The notes under the pieces were generated by a model. The model worked only from the letters and a program-made list of their open reading frames with translations, did no database searches and was not told the DNA's origin. A stretch of DNA of 64,000 bases from Afipia massiliensis. Its GTDB lineage: Bacteria > Pseudomonadota > Alphaproteobacteria > Rhizobiales > Xanthobacteraceae. Of this stretch, positions 12,483 to 21,472 are shown piece after piece. The stretch is taken from the NCBI RefSeq assembly GCF_001006325.2, contig NZ_LBIA02000001.1, positions 124,001-188,000 on the forward strand. The letters run 5' to 3'. Position 1 is the first letter of the stretch; each line of letters starts with the position of its first letter. The position numbers and the translations under genes are program-made.

Positions 12483-13004
12483 TCAGCCGACTTTCAGATA
12501 GGCAAAGCCTTTCGATTGCAGCGCCGCGACGGTGGCGACGCCCGACGGCACGAAGCTGATAAACGGCACGTCTCGCACCTTGCCCTTGTCGAGCTTCAGC
12601 CGCTGGAAGGTGATCTCGCACAGATGAACCTTAAGGCCATTCTTGGCGAGCGCGGTCACCCGCTCAAACAAGGCCGGATCGATGGTCTCGTCCTTCCACG
12701 GCGTTCCCTCCAGCGTGCTCAGGAAATACTTCACCGCGACGCTGTGCGCGATGATGACGAGTTGCAGGCCGAACGGATCGGCGCCGTAAGCCGAATAATG
12801 ATTGGAAATGTTGTTCAGCGTCTGGGCGAAGCGCGCGTTGTCGCCGTAGTCGCAATGATAGAGGCAAGCAACATCGCCTTCCTTCTTCAGGTCGGCCATC
12901 GACAGCGCCGGCGGCGCGGCGTGCGCCGTTGCCGCGGCCAGACCACCCGCAGCGGCTCCGATGATGACGCTGCGACGCGTTGTCGAACCCTTGTGGTCTG
13001 TCAT
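12483..13004 (-). CDS. Exported DsrE/DsrF-like sulfur-relay family protein
   Basis: 173 residues with a probable twin-arginine signal (STTRRSVIIGAAAGGLAAAT) and cleavage near AHAAPP. The remainder has DsrE-fold features: NARFAQTLNNISNHYSAYG, LQLVIIAHSVAVKYF and, near the centre, ITFQRLKL. Cysteines occur in CLYHC and in HLCEITF; the latter is in the position of the reactive Cys of DsrE proteins. Function in sulfur transfer is inferred from family and from its place between soxE-like and soxF genes (23 and 56 bp gaps). An exported DsrE protein is unusual because characterised members are cytoplasmic. Confidence 0.75.
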   Translation of the reverse strand: MTDHKGSTTRRSVIIGAAAGGLAAATAHAAPPALSMADLKKEGDVACLYHCDYGDNARFAQTLNNISNHYSAYGADPFGLQLVIIAHSVAVKYFLSTLEGTPWKDETIDPALFERVTALAKNGLKVHLCEITFQRLKLDKGKVRDVPFISFVPSGVATVAALQSKGFAYLKVG

Positions 13005-13027
13005 GACAACCTCCGATGTTGGAACCG

Positions 13028-13336
13028 CTATTTCTGCGTCTTGAAATAAGCCGCCAGAGCCGCGATGTCACCCGCTTCGAGCCGTCCCGCGATGGTTTGC
13101 ATCACCGGGTTGTCGCGCTGCTTGTCCTTATAGGCATTCATCACCGCGATGAACTGGTCTTCCGGCCATCCAGCGATTTTCGGAATGCCCTGCGCATTCT
13201 GACCCGAAACGCGGTGACAGGTCACGCATTCCGACGACAGATATTGTCCAAGTTCTCGGTCTCCCGCAGCAGCATTTTCCAGCGCAAGGCCCGCCGCCAG
13301 AACGAAAAGCATCGCCCTCGCCGACGGCCGCCTCAT
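13028..13336 (-). CDS. Small monoheme cytochrome c (SoxE/FccA-like)
   Basis: 102 residues. Start at the ATG at 13334-13336 (MRRPSARAMLFVLAAGLALE), which overlaps the soxD stop as TGATG, indicating translational coupling. Signal peptide, then heme motif CVTCH and a Met in NPVMQTIAGRLEAGDIAALA, as in cytochrome subunits of flavocytochrome c sulfide dehydrogenase. Well-studied SoxE proteins are diheme; this one has a single CxxCH. Probably the electron acceptor of the SoxF-like flavoprotein. Confidence 0.8.
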   Translation of the reverse strand: MRRPSARAMLFVLAAGLALENAAAGDRELGQYLSSECVTCHRVSGQNAQGIPKIAGWPEDQFIAVMNAYKDKQRDNPVMQTIAGRLEAGDIAALAAYFKTQK

Positions 13337-14040
13337 CAATCGACCTTCGGCCCGGATTTGCTGTCGGGCGTCACGTCCACCGAGATCGCCCGGCCGGTCA
13401 CCTTCGGTGCGCTGCGGCAATCCTTCATGCACGGGTCTTTCTTCCAGAACTGTTTTTCAGCGGTCTCGCGGTCGTCGTCGTAAAACGCCGCCGCATTCGG
13501 CATCTTGATGGACGTAAAGTTCCTGTCATTCAATTCGAAATTTTCGCCTTTGACGATATCATTCATGCTGAGAAGGTAGGCCGTCAGAGCATAAACATCA
13601 TCATCGGACAGCGACCGCGCATTCCCGTAAGGCATCGCGCGCTTGATGTAGTCGAACGCGGTCGACAGATCCGGCCAGAACGAGCCGATGGTCTTGTCGG
13701 GGCGATCCGCCTTCAGCGTTCCGGCGCCCCCGGAAAGCACCGGCCAGCGGCCAGCACCTTCACCGAATTCGCCGTGGCAGGACGCGCATTGCGCCTGAAA
13801 AATCACGTCCCCCTGCTTCACCGTGCCCTTGCCCGGCGGAAGGCCCTTGCCGTCCGCCCGCACATCGGTGTCCCACGCCTTGATTTCGTCCGGCAGCGCG
13901 GGACGTCCGAGCCCGAGCTTAGACGAGGTCTTCGCGGCCGCCTGTGCGGCAATTTGCTGCGCTTCGATCCGCGAGTTCGCAACTGCGAGCGCGACGCCGC
14001 ATAACAGCGCGACTGCGGCGAGCTTAACCGATCTCGACAT
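13336..14040 (-). CDS. soxD: Sulfane dehydrogenase cytochrome subunit SoxD
   Basis: c-type cytochrome partner of SoxC, 234 residues, periplasmic. Start at 14038-14040 (MSRSVKLAAVALLCGVALAV), overlapping soxC by 17 bp. Signal peptide, then GLPPGKGTVKQGDVIFQAQCASCHGEFGEG with one CASCH heme motif, and YIKRAMPYGNARSLSDDDVYALTAYLL with the probable Met ligand. It is shorter than the diheme Paracoccus SoxD and resembles the monoheme form. A C-terminal DPCMKDC pair is conserved in such proteins. SoxCD oxidises the SoxY-bound sulfane sulfur. Confidence 0.92.
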   Translation of the reverse strand: MSRSVKLAAVALLCGVALAVANSRIEAQQIAAQAAAKTSSKLGLGRPALPDEIKAWDTDVRADGKGLPPGKGTVKQGDVIFQAQCASCHGEFGEGAGRWPVLSGGAGTLKADRPDKTIGSFWPDLSTAFDYIKRAMPYGNARSLSDDDVYALTAYLLSMNDIVKGENFELNDRNFTSIKMPNAAAFYDDDRETAEKQFWKKDPCMKDCRSAPKVTGRAISVDVTPDSKSGPKVD

Positions 14041-15301
14041 TTTCAGTCTCCCCGCCTGAACGCACCAGCCAGGTCTGAATGCCGTTGTTGTGGTAGATCG
14101 AGTTGACGCCGCGCACCTTGCGCAGTTCGTCCTTGGTCGGCTGCACATAGCCTGTCGAATCCATCGCGCGGGACTGGATCATCAGTTCCTGACCGTTCCA
14201 GTCGAAGTCGACATAGAAGCGCACCAGCGACTTGTCGAACACCGGCCCGTCGATCCGCGCGGTCTGCCAGTTGCGCCCGCCGTCCATCGAGACATCGACG
14301 CGCTTCACGGTGCCGCGCCCGGACCATGCAAGGCCGCTCAGCACGTTGCGACCTTTGTGTTTCAGCGGCGCCTGCGGCGACGGATTGGTCACCACCGACT
14401 TCGCATCCATGACGAAGGTGTGCTTGCGCGAACGTCCATCGGCCAGCAGATCCGTGTATTTCGATGTTTCCTCGCGGGTCTGCCATGGCTGGTCGCCAAC
14501 CTCGATGCGGCGAATCCATTTCACCCAGAGATTGCCCTCCCAGCCCGGGATCACCGCACGCAGCGGATAGCCCTGCTCGGGCCGCAGCGCCTCGCCGTTC
14601 ATGGCGAATGCGAGCATGCAATCGTTCAGCGCCTTCTCGATCGGGAGCGAGCGGTTCATGGCGGCCGCGTCCGCGCCTTCCAGCATCAGCCACTTCGCAT
14701 TCGGCTTCAGGCCCGCTTCATCCAGCAGCGTCTTCAGCGACACGCCGGTGTACATGACGTTGTGCACCATGCCGTGGGTGAACTGGCAGCCGTTGAGCTG
14801 CGCGCCGCGCCATTCCATGCCGGAATTGGCCGCGCATTCGAGGAAGTAGACCTTGTTCATGCGCGGCATGCGCTTGATATCGTCCATCGTGAACACCAGC
14901 GGCTTGTCCACGAGACCGTTGATCATCAGCCGGTGTTCGGCGGGATTGATGTCCGCGACGCCGGAGTGATGCCGTTCGAAGCACAGCCCCGACGGCGTGA
15001 TGATGCCGTCGAGTTCGTGCAGCGGCGTGAAGTTCACCGAGGACTCCGGCGATGCCGTGAGCCACGACACGTCGCGGCGGATCACGTTCTTCTCGAACTT
15101 CGACGGCACGCCGTAAGGCTTCTTGTCGACGCCGTCGCCGAGATAGCGATTCCAGTCCTGAATCTCGGTGATCAGCGGATCAGGCTTGACGCCTTCCGCC
15201 ATCGCAGGCTTTGCGCCGAGTGCAGCGCCTGCGCCGGCGAGACCAACTGCGCCGAGAAACTTGCGGCGGTTGAGAATATCCGCAGATGATTTGTCACTCA
15301 T
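14024..15301 (-). CDS. soxC: Sulfane dehydrogenase molybdopterin subunit SoxC
   Basis: Sulfite-oxidase-family molybdoenzyme, 425 residues, exported by Tat (NRRKFLGAVGLAGAGAALGA). The molybdenum-binding Cys is C156 in YFLECAANSG; dimerisation-domain sequence SMDGGRNWQTARI follows near residue 330. With SoxD it removes electrons from SoxY-thiocysteine sulfane, allowing complete oxidation of thiosulfate to sulfate without sulfur globules. soxC is followed by overlapping soxD and preceded by soxB with a repeat between them. Confidence 0.96.
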   Translation of the reverse strand: MSDKSSADILNRRKFLGAVGLAGAGAALGAKPAMAEGVKPDPLITEIQDWNRYLGDGVDKKPYGVPSKFEKNVIRRDVSWLTASPESSVNFTPLHELDGIITPSGLCFERHHSGVADINPAEHRLMINGLVDKPLVFTMDDIKRMPRMNKVYFLECAANSGMEWRGAQLNGCQFTHGMVHNVMYTGVSLKTLLDEAGLKPNAKWLMLEGADAAAMNRSLPIEKALNDCMLAFAMNGEALRPEQGYPLRAVIPGWEGNLWVKWIRRIEVGDQPWQTREETSKYTDLLADGRSRKHTFVMDAKSVVTNPSPQAPLKHKGRNVLSGLAWSGRGTVKRVDVSMDGGRNWQTARIDGPVFDKSLVRFYVDFDWNGQELMIQSRAMDSTGYVQPTKDELRKVRGVNSIYHNNGIQTWLVRSGGETENVEIG

Positions 15302-15393
15302 GCGGCATCCTTTCTATTTATCTCGATACGTGAATATGTTGAACGCAGCTTGTCCATCGATGTTGCTTCTCACAGCGACTGATCGGATTCAGC

Positions 15394-15474
15394 CGTCATT
15401 GCGAGCGAAGCGAAGCAATCCAGAGCAACAAGGAAGAACTGGATTGCTTCGTCGCTATGCTCCTCGCAATGACG
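15394..15474. repeat. Palindromic repeat family A copy 3, between soxB and soxC
   Basis: CGTCATTGCGAGCGAAGCGA at the left and CTCGCAATGACG at the right, inner arms as in copies 1, 2 and 4. It occupies part of the 218-bp soxB-soxC spacer within the presumed operon. Confidence 0.85.
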
Positions 15475-15519
15475 GAGCGGAACGCTCAAATTCGTGGTTC
15501 GCATGCCTTCAGCCTCTCG

Positions 15520-17217
15520 TCAGACACCTGAGACTTTGACGGCGGTGTTCGGTTCGACCTTGACGGTGCCGCGCTTGCCGACATGCGCCGACACAACGTC
15601 CCAGATCGGCGGACCCTGGGTGTTTTCGTTGACGCTGGCCCAGCCCGCGACGGTGTAGCTCTTCGCGGCGTCGATCGGCTTGCCGGATTTCAGATGCGTC
15701 AGTTCGGAAATGCGCGAGCCCATCGGCTTCGACACATCGATCGAATAACCCATGCCGCCGATGCGGACCATGTCGCCGCCGCCCTGGAAGTACGGATCGG
15801 GATGGAAGATGTTGTCGGCGACGTCCTCGAGAATTTCCTTGAGCTGCGCGCCGGTCATCTGGTTGCGATAGCAGTTCGGATAGGTGATCGCGGTGGCGTT
15901 GGTCACGTCTTCCCATGTGATCGGGCTGTCCGGAAGCAGCGTGCCGCCCCAGCGGAAGCCGGGCGACAGCGCGATTTCGACGTCGCGTTCCGACAGCATC
16001 GCGTCGCAGATCAGATCGTCGAAGGTGCCGTTGAAATTGCCGCGTCGATACAGCAGCGAATCCGTCTTGCCGATGACGCGCGCCAGATCCTTGGCGAACG
16101 GCGCCCTCACCTTCTCGACCAGCGCGGTCATCGCGCTGTCCGGTTTGATCGCATCGGTGAACACCGGCATCAGCTTGAAGCGGACGCCGGCGACCTTCTT
16201 GTCCTTCACCTCGATATCGAGGCGCGACACGAACTTGCCGTGCGAACCGGTCGCGACCAGCACCGTGTCGCCCACGCGCACGAGGCCCGGCATCGCATCA
16301 TGCGTATGCGCGGTCAGGATCACGTCGAGGCCCTTGACCCGGCCCGCGAGCTTGCGGTCAACGTCGAAGCCGTCGTGCGACAGCAGCACGACGATCTGCG
16401 CACCCTCGGCGCGCGCCTCATCGACTTGCTTCTGCATATCCTCTTCGCGGATGCCAAATTCCCATTTTGGGAACATCCAGCGCGGATTGGCCACCGCCGT
16501 GCGCGGCAATGCCTGTCCGATCACGGCGATCTTCGCACCGCCGCGTTCGAACATCTTGCGCGCCTCGAACACCGGCTCCTGCCATTCGTTGTCGCGGATG
16601 TTCTGCGCGAGAAATGCGAACGGCGCCTTGTCGGCTATTTCCTTGACGCGCTCGGCGCCGTAGGTGAATTCCCAGTGGCCGACCATGGCGTCGAGCTTCA
16701 GCGCCGACATGACGTCGACCATGTCCTGCGCCTTGGTCTGCAGCGAGGACCAGCTTCCCTGCCAGGTGTCGCCGCCGTCGAGCAGCAATACCTTGTCCGC
16801 ACCGCGTTCCGCGCGCACCGCATTGATCAGTGTTGCCACGCGATCCATGCCGCCCATGCGGCCGTAATTGCGCGCCAGCGAGACGAAATCGTCCGACGTC
16901 AGCGCGTAGGCATCCGCCGATCCGGCGGCGACATTGAAATATTTCCGGAACGCGTCGTCGGTGAGATGCGGGGGAAGTCCGCGATCCGCGCCGACGCCGA
17001 GGTTGACCGACGGCTCGCGGAAATACAGCGGCATCAACTGCGCATGGATGTCGGCAACATAGAGCAGCGTCACCGTGCCCAGCGGATCGAAGCGCGTGAT
17101 GTCGGCCTGCGTCAGGCGCTGCTGCGCGGCCACGCGTCCGAGCGAACCAAGTCCGCTTCCGATCGTCAGCGCAGACGCAGCCGCGGTCGCCTGCAGGAAT
17201 TCCCGCCTCGATATCAT
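15520..17217 (-). CDS. soxB: Thiosulfohydrolase SoxB
   Basis: Di-manganese 5'-nucleotidase-fold enzyme that hydrolyses the sulfone group from SoxY-bound thiosulfate, releasing sulfate. 565 residues. Start at 17215-17217 (MISRREFLQATAAASALTIG), giving a Tat signal; the longer open frame reads into repeat DNA. Metal-site motifs: YVADIHAQLMPLYF, LDGGDTWQGSW, MVGHWEFTYG (the usual Asn-His region), LLSHDGFDVD and ILTAHTHDAMP. The C-terminal nucleotidase domain includes NVLS-type substrate loops around GNFNGTFDDLICDAM. Periplasmic, key marker of the Sox pathway. Confidence 0.96.
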   Translation of the reverse strand: MISRREFLQATAAASALTIGSGLGSLGRVAAQQRLTQADITRFDPLGTVTLLYVADIHAQLMPLYFREPSVNLGVGADRGLPPHLTDDAFRKYFNVAAGSADAYALTSDDFVSLARNYGRMGGMDRVATLINAVRAERGADKVLLLDGGDTWQGSWSSLQTKAQDMVDVMSALKLDAMVGHWEFTYGAERVKEIADKAPFAFLAQNIRDNEWQEPVFEARKMFERGGAKIAVIGQALPRTAVANPRWMFPKWEFGIREEDMQKQVDEARAEGAQIVVLLSHDGFDVDRKLAGRVKGLDVILTAHTHDAMPGLVRVGDTVLVATGSHGKFVSRLDIEVKDKKVAGVRFKLMPVFTDAIKPDSAMTALVEKVRAPFAKDLARVIGKTDSLLYRRGNFNGTFDDLICDAMLSERDVEIALSPGFRWGGTLLPDSPITWEDVTNATAITYPNCYRNQMTGAQLKEILEDVADNIFHPDPYFQGGGDMVRIGGMGYSIDVSKPMGSRISELTHLKSGKPIDAAKSYTVAGWASVNENTQGPPIWDVVSAHVGKRGTVKVEPNTAVKVSGV

Positions 17218-17238
17218 CGAACCACCTACAGTAAAGCT

Positions 17239-17319
17239 GTCATTGCGAGCGAAGCGAAGCAATCCACTCTTGAAGAGAGAAGCTGGATTGCTTCGCCGCT
17301 CGCGCTCCTCGCAATGACG
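17239..17319. repeat. Palindromic repeat family A copy 4, between soxZ and soxB
   Basis: GTCATTGCGAGCGAAGCGAA at left, CTCGCAATGACG at right, inner arms AAGCAATCCA and TGGATTGCTTCG. It fills nearly all of the soxZ-soxB spacer. Confidence 0.85.
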
Positions 17320-17327
17320 GTCCCGCC

Positions 17328-17657
17328 TCAGCCGACCGTCAGCTTGTTCTTGGCCGTGTATTCTGAACCGTCGTCATCCTTCCAGGTGAAGGTGAACTCG
17401 CCGGTCTCAGAGGCCTTGTAGAAAAATGACTGATACGGATTCGCCGAGATCGCCGGATTCCAGTCCGCTTCGAACACCGGCTTGCCGTTGAACGTCGCCG
17501 AGAACTTGTTGATGATCTTGCGCGGCACGACCTTGCCGGACGAATCCTTGCGCTGGCCGGATTCCATTTCGTGCGAAATGAGGGTCTTGATTTCGATCAT
17601 CTCGCCGGCCTTCGCGGCGGCAGGAACACGAACGCGCGGGGTGGGTGCATTGGCCAT
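17328..17657 (-). CDS. soxZ: Sulfur carrier complex subunit SoxZ
   Basis: 109 residues, immunoglobulin-like partner of SoxY. No signal peptide, as expected, because it is exported with SoxY. Family features: RVRVPAAAKAGEMIEIKTLI, ISHEMESGQRKDSSGKVVPR, IINKFSATFNGKPVFEADW and the C-terminal FTWKDDDGSEYTAKNKLTV. It follows soxY by 49 bp. Confidence 0.96.
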   Translation of the reverse strand: MANAPTPRVRVPAAAKAGEMIEIKTLISHEMESGQRKDSSGKVVPRKIINKFSATFNGKPVFEADWNPAISANPYQSFFYKASETGEFTFTWKDDDGSEYTAKNKLTVG

Positions 17658-17706
17658 GGGAAAATTCCTCGCCTGAGTATCTTTTTCTTAAGTGAACGCC
17701 GCTCGA

Positions 17707-18171
17707 TCAGCCGCCGCAGCCACCGATGGTGACCTTCACGTTTGCTTTCGCCATGTAGAGATTGCCGTCCGACATTTCCGCGACGCAGACGATGTTCTGG
17801 GTCTGCGCAAGGCGCATGCGGGTCGACGCGGAGGCCTTGCCGCAGGCAGGCGTGAATTTGTAGGTGACGACGCCCGGAAGCGGATTGCCGTCGGCGAACA
17901 CATGTACCGCCTTCACGTAATCCTTGTCGGTCATCGGGCTTTCGACTTCGACGTTGACCGGCACCACGAGGCCGTTCTCGGCGATCTCGGGCACATCGAG
18001 CTTGATCTTGCCGCTGGCGGGCTTCTTGTCGCCGTAGAGCTTCTTGATTTCGGCGGCGACGGCGTTCTCGTCGGCGAACGACATCTTCGGCGCGAGGAAT
18101 GCCGCGAGCCCCGCGATGGCCGCGAGCGTCAGCGTTTCGCGACGGGTTGTTTCAACGGTCTTCAAATTCAT
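17707..18171 (-). CDS. soxY: Thiosulfate/sulfur carrier protein SoxY
   Basis: 154 residues. Start at 18169-18171 (MNLKTVETTRRETLTLA), preceded by GGAGGAAT; the Tat-type signal supports it. The last five residues are GGCGG, the swinging arm whose Cys carries the covalently bound sulfur species through SoxAX, SoxB and SoxCD. First gene of the leftward operon soxYZBCD and accessories, divergent from soxAX. Confidence 0.97.
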   Translation of the reverse strand: MNLKTVETTRRETLTLAAIAGLAAFLAPKMSFADENAVAAEIKKLYGDKKPASGKIKLDVPEIAENGLVVPVNVEVESPMTDKDYVKAVHVFADGNPLPGVVTYKFTPACGKASASTRMRLAQTQNIVCVAEMSDGNLYMAKANVKVTIGGCGG

Positions 18172-18417
18172 CGAATGATTCCTCCAGCGGGAGTCTTTTG
18201 CATCCCTTGACGATAGTATCGCTTGACGATGCCAAGTGTGATCTATCATGATCCGAGACACATCATTATATTGTTTTTCTTGAATGTAAAGATGTGCCGG
18301 TGTGGTGGTTCGCTAGTTCGCATCTGCGAAATAAAATGAACTTCAGATTCACGACACCAGGCTAATCCGGGGAACCGAAAGGGTCGCACAGACGGCCTGA
18401 CGGAGGGAGGAACAAGA
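18172..18417. promoter_or_regulatory. Divergent sox promoter region (soxY / soxA)
   Basis: 246-bp intergenic region that must drive both sox operons. An AT-rich stretch at about 18262-18298 (TTATATTGTTTTTCTTGAAT and onward) stands out from the GC-rich background and is the likeliest promoter/operator for the ArsR-type SoxR found at 24025. I did not find a perfect palindrome there. Confidence 0.5.
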
Positions 18418-19242
18418 ATGAGACAGACCACGATTCGGTCGGCGATAGCTTTCGCCATTCTGGTGTGCGCTTCGGGCGCCCCCGTTCATGCACAGGATGC
18501 GAGTGAAAAGGAAATCGAGCGTTATCGCGCGATGATTTCCGATCCGATGTCGAATCCCGGCTTTCTCGCGGTCGACCGCGGCGAAGTCCTGTGGAGCCAG
18601 AAGCGCGGCACCAAGGATGTTTCCCTTGAAACCTGCGATCTGGGTCAGGGTCCTGGCAAGCTGGAAGGCGCTTTCGCCAAGCTGCCACGCTATTTCAAGG
18701 ACGCCGACAAGGTCATGGACACCGAGCAGCGCCTGCTGTGGTGCATGACGAACATTCAGGGTCTCGACACCAAGGACGTGATCGCCCGCCGGTTCTCCGG
18801 CCCCGGCCGCGCATCCGACATGGAAGACCTCGTCGCCTTCATCGCCAACAAGTCGAGCGGCATGAAGATCGACGTTCCGCTCAGCCATCCGAAAGAACAG
18901 GAAATGGTCGCCGTCGGCGAGGAATTGTTCTATCGGCGCGGCGGCGTGATGGATTTTTCGTGCGCCACCTGCCACGCCGAGGAAGGCAAGCGCATCCGGC
19001 TTCAGGGTCTGCCGGACCTGTCGAAGCCTGGCAAACAGGCGCAGGAAACCATGGGTGTATGGCCGACCTATCGCGTGTCGCAAGGTGCGCTGCGCACGAT
19101 GCAGCACCGCCTGTGGGATTGCTTCCGGCAGCAGCGCTGGCCGGTTCCGGAATACGGCTCGGACGCTCTCACCGCCCTGACCGTGTTCCTGCAGAAGCAG
19201 GCGGCCGGCGCTGAAATCAACGTCCCGTCGATCAAGCGTTGA
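18418..19242 (+). CDS. soxA: SoxAX cytochrome complex subunit A
   Basis: L-cysteine S-thiosulfotransferase catalytic subunit, 274 residues with signal peptide ending at APVHAQ. It joins thiosulfate to the SoxY Cys. A single heme motif, CATCH, is present; the active-site heme ligand Cys is in [11 protein letters not shown]. The N-terminal half has a degenerate cytochrome domain with Cys in [10 protein letters not shown] and [10 protein letters not shown] (disulfide) but no second CxxCH, so this is the monoheme SoxA type. soxX follows 14 bp downstream. Confidence 0.95.
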   Translation: MRQTTIRSAIAFAILVCASGAPVHAQDASEKEIERYRAMISDPMSNPGFLAVDRGEVLWSQKRGTKDVSLETCDLGQGPGKLEGAFAKLPRYFKDADKVMDTEQRLLWCMTNIQGLDTKDVIARRFSGPGRASDMEDLVAFIANKSSGMKIDVPLSHPKEQEMVAVGEELFYRRGGVMDFSCATCHAEEGKRIRLQGLPDLSKPGKQAQETMGVWPTYRVSQGALRTMQHRLWDCFRQQRWPVPEYGSDALTALTVFLQKQAAGAEINVPSIKR

Positions 19243-19256
19243 GAGAGGAGCGCATC

Positions 19257-19919
19257 ATGAAAACAATTTCAAAATTTGCCGCGCTGATCTTGACCGCCGC
19301 CGGCATCGGAACGCTCGCTCTCGCCGCGCAGGCGCAGACGGCGGCAAAAAAGGCCGACGTTGCATCCACCGTCAAGAAGGTCGATCCGGCGTTGGTGGAT
19401 ACGTATGTGAAAGCGACCTTCGGCAAGGCCCCGCCGGAATGGCAGGCCCGCATCGAACCGGATGAAACGCTGAAGCTCTGCAATCAGTATCGCAACGATG
19501 TGCCATCGGCGGAGGCCGACAAGATCATCGCGCGCGAACTGGCGAAGGTTGTCTTCCCCGCCGACGGGAAAATGCTCGGCGACTGGAAGGAAGGCAAGAA
19601 GATCGCCAACAACGGTCGCGGCGGACAGTTTTCGGACGCGCCGGACACCGTGAGCGGCGGCAACTGTTACGCCTGCCATCAGCTGGAAAAGGCCGAACTC
19701 AGCTACGGCACGATCGGCCCAAGCCTGTTGGCTTACGGCAAGGATCGCAAATACGCGCCCGACGAGATCAAAACCACGTTCACGAAGATCTACGATTCCC
19801 ATGCGGTGCTGGCGTGCTCCAACATGCCGCGCTTCGGCGCGAATAAGGTGCTGACGGAAAAGCAGATCACCGATCTCGTCGCATTGCTGTTCGATCCGGA
19901 ATCGCCGGTCAACAAGTAG
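19257..19919 (+). CDS. soxX: SoxAX cytochrome complex subunit X
   Basis: Electron-accepting c-type cytochrome of the SoxAX complex, 220 residues. Start at 19257 (MKTISKFAALILTAAGIG) after GAGAGGAGCGC; signal peptide ends at AAQAQ. Heme motif CYACH; Met ligand in NMPRFGANKVLT. The N-terminal extension of about 100 residues with NQYRNDVPSAEADKIIAREL is found in the longer SoxX variants. Confidence 0.95.
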   Translation: MKTISKFAALILTAAGIGTLALAAQAQTAAKKADVASTVKKVDPALVDTYVKATFGKAPPEWQARIEPDETLKLCNQYRNDVPSAEADKIIARELAKVVFPADGKMLGDWKEGKKIANNGRGGQFSDAPDTVSGGNCYACHQLEKAELSYGTIGPSLLAYGKDRKYAPDEIKTTFTKIYDSHAVLACSNMPRFGANKVLTEKQITDLVALLFDPESPVNK

Positions 19920-19953
19920 ACCCGGCAATCCTGCGCAAAGCGGAGATAACGAG

Positions 19954-20451
19954 ATGAAGGTGCAATATCTGCTGGCGATGGCGGCTGTTTGCGCCCTCGC
20001 CTCGTTTCCCGCGCGCGCGCAGGACGCGACCGTCACATACAAATCGCTCAGCCCCGAACTGGCGCTGGACGCGGCGAAGGCCGCGTTCGCCGATTGCCGC
20101 AAGCGCGGCTATCAGGTGTCGGTCGCCGTGGTCGATCGTTTCGGCACGCCGCAGGTGATGCTGCGTGATCGCTTCGCGGGTGCGCATACGCCGCCGACCG
20201 CGACTGGCAAGGCATGGACCGCGGTCAGCTTCCGCAGCAGCACAACCGAGCTCAACACGGCAACGCAGGCGCCCGCGATGCAGGGCCTGCGCAATCTGCC
20301 CAACGTCGTGGTGATCGGCGGCGGCGTGATGATCGAAGCCGGCGGCTCATTGCTCGGCGCGATCGGCGTTTCCGGCGCACCGGGCGGCGACGCCGACGAA
20401 GCCTGCGCCAAGGCCGGCATCGCCGCGATCAGCGACAAGCTCGACTTCTAA
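19954..20451 (+). CDS. DUF336 / GlcG-HbpS-like heme-binding family protein, exported
   Basis: 165 residues with a Sec signal peptide (MKVQYLLAMAAVCALASFPA, then RAQ). The rest matches the GlcG/HbpS fold: LALDAAKAAFADCRKRGYQV, VAVVDRFGTPQVMLRDRFAG, and the glycine-rich IGGGVMIEAGGSLLGAIGVS. Family members bind heme or cobalamin or have unknown roles. It lies 34 bp after soxX with its own ribosome site (CGGAG), so it is probably cotranscribed with soxAX. Its job in sulfur oxidation is not established; heme handling for SoxAX is one guess. Confidence 0.8.
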   Translation: MKVQYLLAMAAVCALASFPARAQDATVTYKSLSPELALDAAKAAFADCRKRGYQVSVAVVDRFGTPQVMLRDRFAGAHTPPTATGKAWTAVSFRSSTTELNTATQAPAMQGLRNLPNVVVIGGGVMIEAGGSLLGAIGVSGAPGGDADEACAKAGIAAISDKLDF

Positions 20452-20477
20452 AGCCGCACGTCTCATCCGCTGTCGAT

Positions 20478-21077
20478 TCAGGCCGGAGCCTTGAGCTTCC
20501 TCAGCCGGAACGACAGCCCGATGAAAATAACACCCATGAGCATCGAAAACCAGGCGATCGTCCAGACCAGCGCCAATGCGCCGGCGCCCGGCCGGACCAG
20601 CAGGAGAACACCGAAGGCGATCGAAACCAGACCGCCGAGGATCAGCCACCATTCGCCTTCAATTTCCTTGCGCAATTGAATCGCGCCCCAGATCTCCAGC
20701 ACGCCGATCACGATCGACCAGACGGCGATGAACATCAGCAGCACCAGGGCGGTCGTGCCGGGCCAGAAGAACGCCAGCAAGCCCGCGACAATGCCGGCGA
20801 TGCCGACGAAAGCGAGCCACCAGCGCGGTGCAATGGCGTCACCTCTGCCGGATATCGCGGCCCATAGCGACAACACCCCGTCAGCGAGCGCGAATGCGCC
20901 CCAGAACAACGTGAGAGTCAGCAGCGTCAGACCCGGCCAGACAAACGCCAGTATGCCGAAGAGAATGGCGGCGATGCCGCGCAACAACACCAGCCACCAG
21001 TTTTGGGCGAGAGCTTCACGCAGCGCAAATCCTGAACCGGGTAAGGTCGCCCGCGATGGGGCCGATGTGTCGGACAT
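20478..21077 (-). CDS. HdeD family membrane protein
   Basis: 199 residues, start at 21075-21077 (MSDTSAPSRATLPGSGFALR) after GGAGAG. Six hydrophobic segments in three similar pairs (LVLLRGIAAILFGILAFVWP; AFVGIAGIVAGLLAFFWPGT; LILGGLVSIAFGVLLLVRPG), the internal repeat pattern of HdeD/DUF308 proteins linked to acid resistance in E. coli. Convergent with the sox operon and probably unrelated to it. Confidence 0.88.
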   Translation of the reverse strand: MSDTSAPSRATLPGSGFALREALAQNWWLVLLRGIAAILFGILAFVWPGLTLLTLTLFWGAFALADGVLSLWAAISGRGDAIAPRWWLAFVGIAGIVAGLLAFFWPGTTALVLLMFIAVWSIVIGVLEIWGAIQLRKEIEGEWWLILGGLVSIAFGVLLLVRPGAGALALVWTIAWFSMLMGVIFIGLSFRLRKLKAPA

Positions 21078-21360
21078 TGGATCTCTCCGTTCTTTCGACG
21101 TTGCACCAACCGTCTCCAGGGAGCGACCGATGGCATCGGCATATTCGAACGCAGGAGCCGCCTTCAGCGCATCCTCGTGACACCGGTCAGAATTTGCCTG
21201 TTGCCGGCCGGTGTCAACTTTTGAAACCGGCATGGGCCGCAGAGCGCCAATGCATGAGCGCGAGGACGCCTTGGTTAAAGAGGTCTTCCGCAAGAAGAAA
21301 CAATGCGCAAGGACCGGCACGCGCAGGATTGAATCAATGGGGCGGGCCGATTTCTCCACC

Positions 21361-21472
21361 CGTCATTCCGGGATGCGCCCCTTGGCGCAGGCCCGGAATC
21401 CATGCTTCGAGGGAATCAATAGTCCGGTGATGGATTCCGTGCTCGCGCGAAGACGCGCGCCCCGGAATGACG
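21361..21472. repeat. Palindromic intergenic repeat, family C
   Basis: CGTCATTCCGGGATGCGCCC on the left and GCGCGCCCCGGAATGACG on the right, with inner GGCCCGGAATCCAT and ATGGATTCCG pairing. About 112 bp, REP-like; only this copy was seen in the window. Confidence 0.75.

Noticed and set aside
15583-17421. 612-codon open frame antisense to soxB
   Set aside because: soxB has clear family motifs on the other strand; the antisense product shows no recognisable fold and runs through a repeat.
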